From Pseudomonadota bacterium (GTDB lineage: Bacteria; Pseudomonadota; Alphaproteobacteria; Rhizobiales; Xanthobacteraceae), in NCBI GenBank assembly GCA_023422775.1, contig JAFAGM010000095.1:22271-86270 (forward strand): a stretch of DNA of 64,000 bases, in the 5' to 3' direction. The notes beneath the pieces were generated by a model. The model saw only the letters and a list, made by a program, of their open reading frames with translations, had not been told where the DNA came from and did not search any database. Below, piece by piece: positions 63,221 through 64,000 of this stretch. Position numbers and translations under genes: made by a program. Position 1 is the first letter of the stretch; each line of letters starts with the position of its first letter.

Positions 63221-64000
63221 GTCGCTCCCTTCACGGGGGCGTGGATCGAAACTGCGGAGGGGGATCAACCTTAGCAGGCTCAGCAAGTCGCTCCCTTCAC
63301 GGGGGCGTGGATCGAAACATACAAAGATGACAACCAGGGCGGTGTCATCTAGTCGCTCCCTTCACGGGGGCGTGGATCGAAACCTGGCCTCGCCGGTGAT
63401 CTCGACCTTGTCGCCCTGTCGCTCCCTTCACGGGGGCGTGGATCGAAACGTTGCTCATGGTGGTGGTCTTTCAGGCTTGGGGTGGTCGCTCCCTTCACGG
63501 GGGCGTGGATCGAAACGATACAAAGGCAAGAAAAGGCCGCCGCGGATGCACGTCGCTCCCTTCACGGGGGCGTGGATCGAAACCAGATACTGCACCAGCA
63601 ACGCCCAACGCTCTGGCGTCGCTCCCTTCACGGGGGCGTGGATCGAAACCGCTTCGAGGCTATGGTCAAGACCGGCGATCCCAAGTCGCTCCCTTCACGG
63701 GGGCGTGGATCGAAACGCTCGCGTCAGGTGCCGCTCTATTCGCCTTCTCGTCGCTCCCTTCACGGGGGCGTGGATCGAAACCTTGATGACGAGCCGGACT
63801 TCGGCATCGTGCGGGGGTCGCTCCCTTCACGGGGGCGTGGATCGAAACATCGCCGCCGCCGTCCCTCCACCGACTCCGGTCGTCGCTCCCTTCACGGGGG
63901 CGTGGATCGAAACACCGCGCTGCGCATCTATCTCGAATTGCCAGCGTGTCGCTCCCTTCACGGGGGCGTGGATCGAAACATAGATGCATGAAGCATGCTC
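63221..64000 (+). CRISPR. type I-C CRISPR array, 12 repeats visible, continues past window
   Basis: Twelve identical 32-base repeats (5' GTCGCTCCC, 3' GATCGAAAC) start at 63221, 63287, 63352, 63418, 63485, 63552, 63618, 63685, 63750, 63817, 63882 and 63948. The eleven complete spacers are 33-35 bases and all different; a twelfth is cut by the window end. The repeat has a 7-base stem (CGCTCCC with GGGGGCG) around TTCAC, the type I-C shape cut by Cas5. All visible repeats are undiverged, as expected for the leader-proximal part. Confidence 0.98.

Noticed and set aside
63099..63991. Long open frames across the CRISPR array, with repeated G-R-G-S-K / G-G-V-D-R-N phrases
   Set aside because: They arise because repeat plus spacer is about 66 bases, a multiple of three. 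The phrase is only the translated repeat; the array is not coding.

Overview
The window looks like a chromosome segment of a Bradyrhizobium-type alphaproteobacterium (Bradyrhizobiaceae; genus inferred). The support is high GC, a DUF3551 and a DUF1194 protein, the conserved xseB-dxs-tlyA neighbourhood, branched-chain amino-acid-type ABC genes, a perfect CtrA-type box, and dispersed palindromic repeats that I recall from this family.

Bases 1-23.6 kb are mostly core genes. They are a GMC oxidoreductase start, a class III nucleotidyl cyclase, an unknown protein behind a CtrA box, ClpS, a Sel1-type exported protein and a DUF1194 von Willebrand protein. Then comes a long minus-strand run: an RNA methyltransferase, tlyA, a nucleoside 2-deoxyribosyltransferase, dxs, a membrane-anchored alpha/beta hydrolase, xseB, a histone-deacetylase-family amidohydrolase, a 5'-nucleotidase and an enoyl-CoA hydratase. 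A ring-cleavage-type VOC protein and a complete Liv-type ABC transporter follow. Four copies of one short dispersed repeat sit between these genes, and one of them forms the C-terminus of a coding sequence.

Bases 24.0-28.4 kb hold one isolated 1446-residue protein with lower GC: an N-terminal STAND/NACHT-like NTPase, a long helical middle, and a C-terminal region with a PD-(D/E)xK nuclease signature. It is the best candidate here for an undescribed defence protein. About 1 kb of repeat DNA separates it from a PatB-type aminotransferase and an acyl-CoA dehydrogenase.

At 32.7 kb is tRNA-Gln(UUG). A 32-bp piece of its 3' half recurs exactly at 54.6 kb, and about 140 bp of flanking DNA is repeated at both places (about 85% identical by hand count). 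The 21.8 kb between them therefore looks like an island, or stacked insertions, at tRNA-Gln. No integrase is visible. Its left part is an iron/flavin module: PepSY membrane protein, DUF2271, DUF4198 and ApbE on one strand, and a TonB siderophore receptor, PiuC-type hydroxylase and Sel1 protein on the other. A decayed ABC transporter marks a deletion junction. Its right part is defensive: a four-gene Wadjet (JetABCD) operon, a HipBA-type module with palindromic operators, and a SWIM/SNF2 helicase.

From 55.0 kb to the end there is a complete type I-C CRISPR-Cas locus (cas3, cas5, cas8c, cas7, cas4, cas1, cas2) followed by an array with 12 repeats visible that runs off the window. Together 24-64 kb carries at least three, probably five, layers of defence against plasmids and phages.
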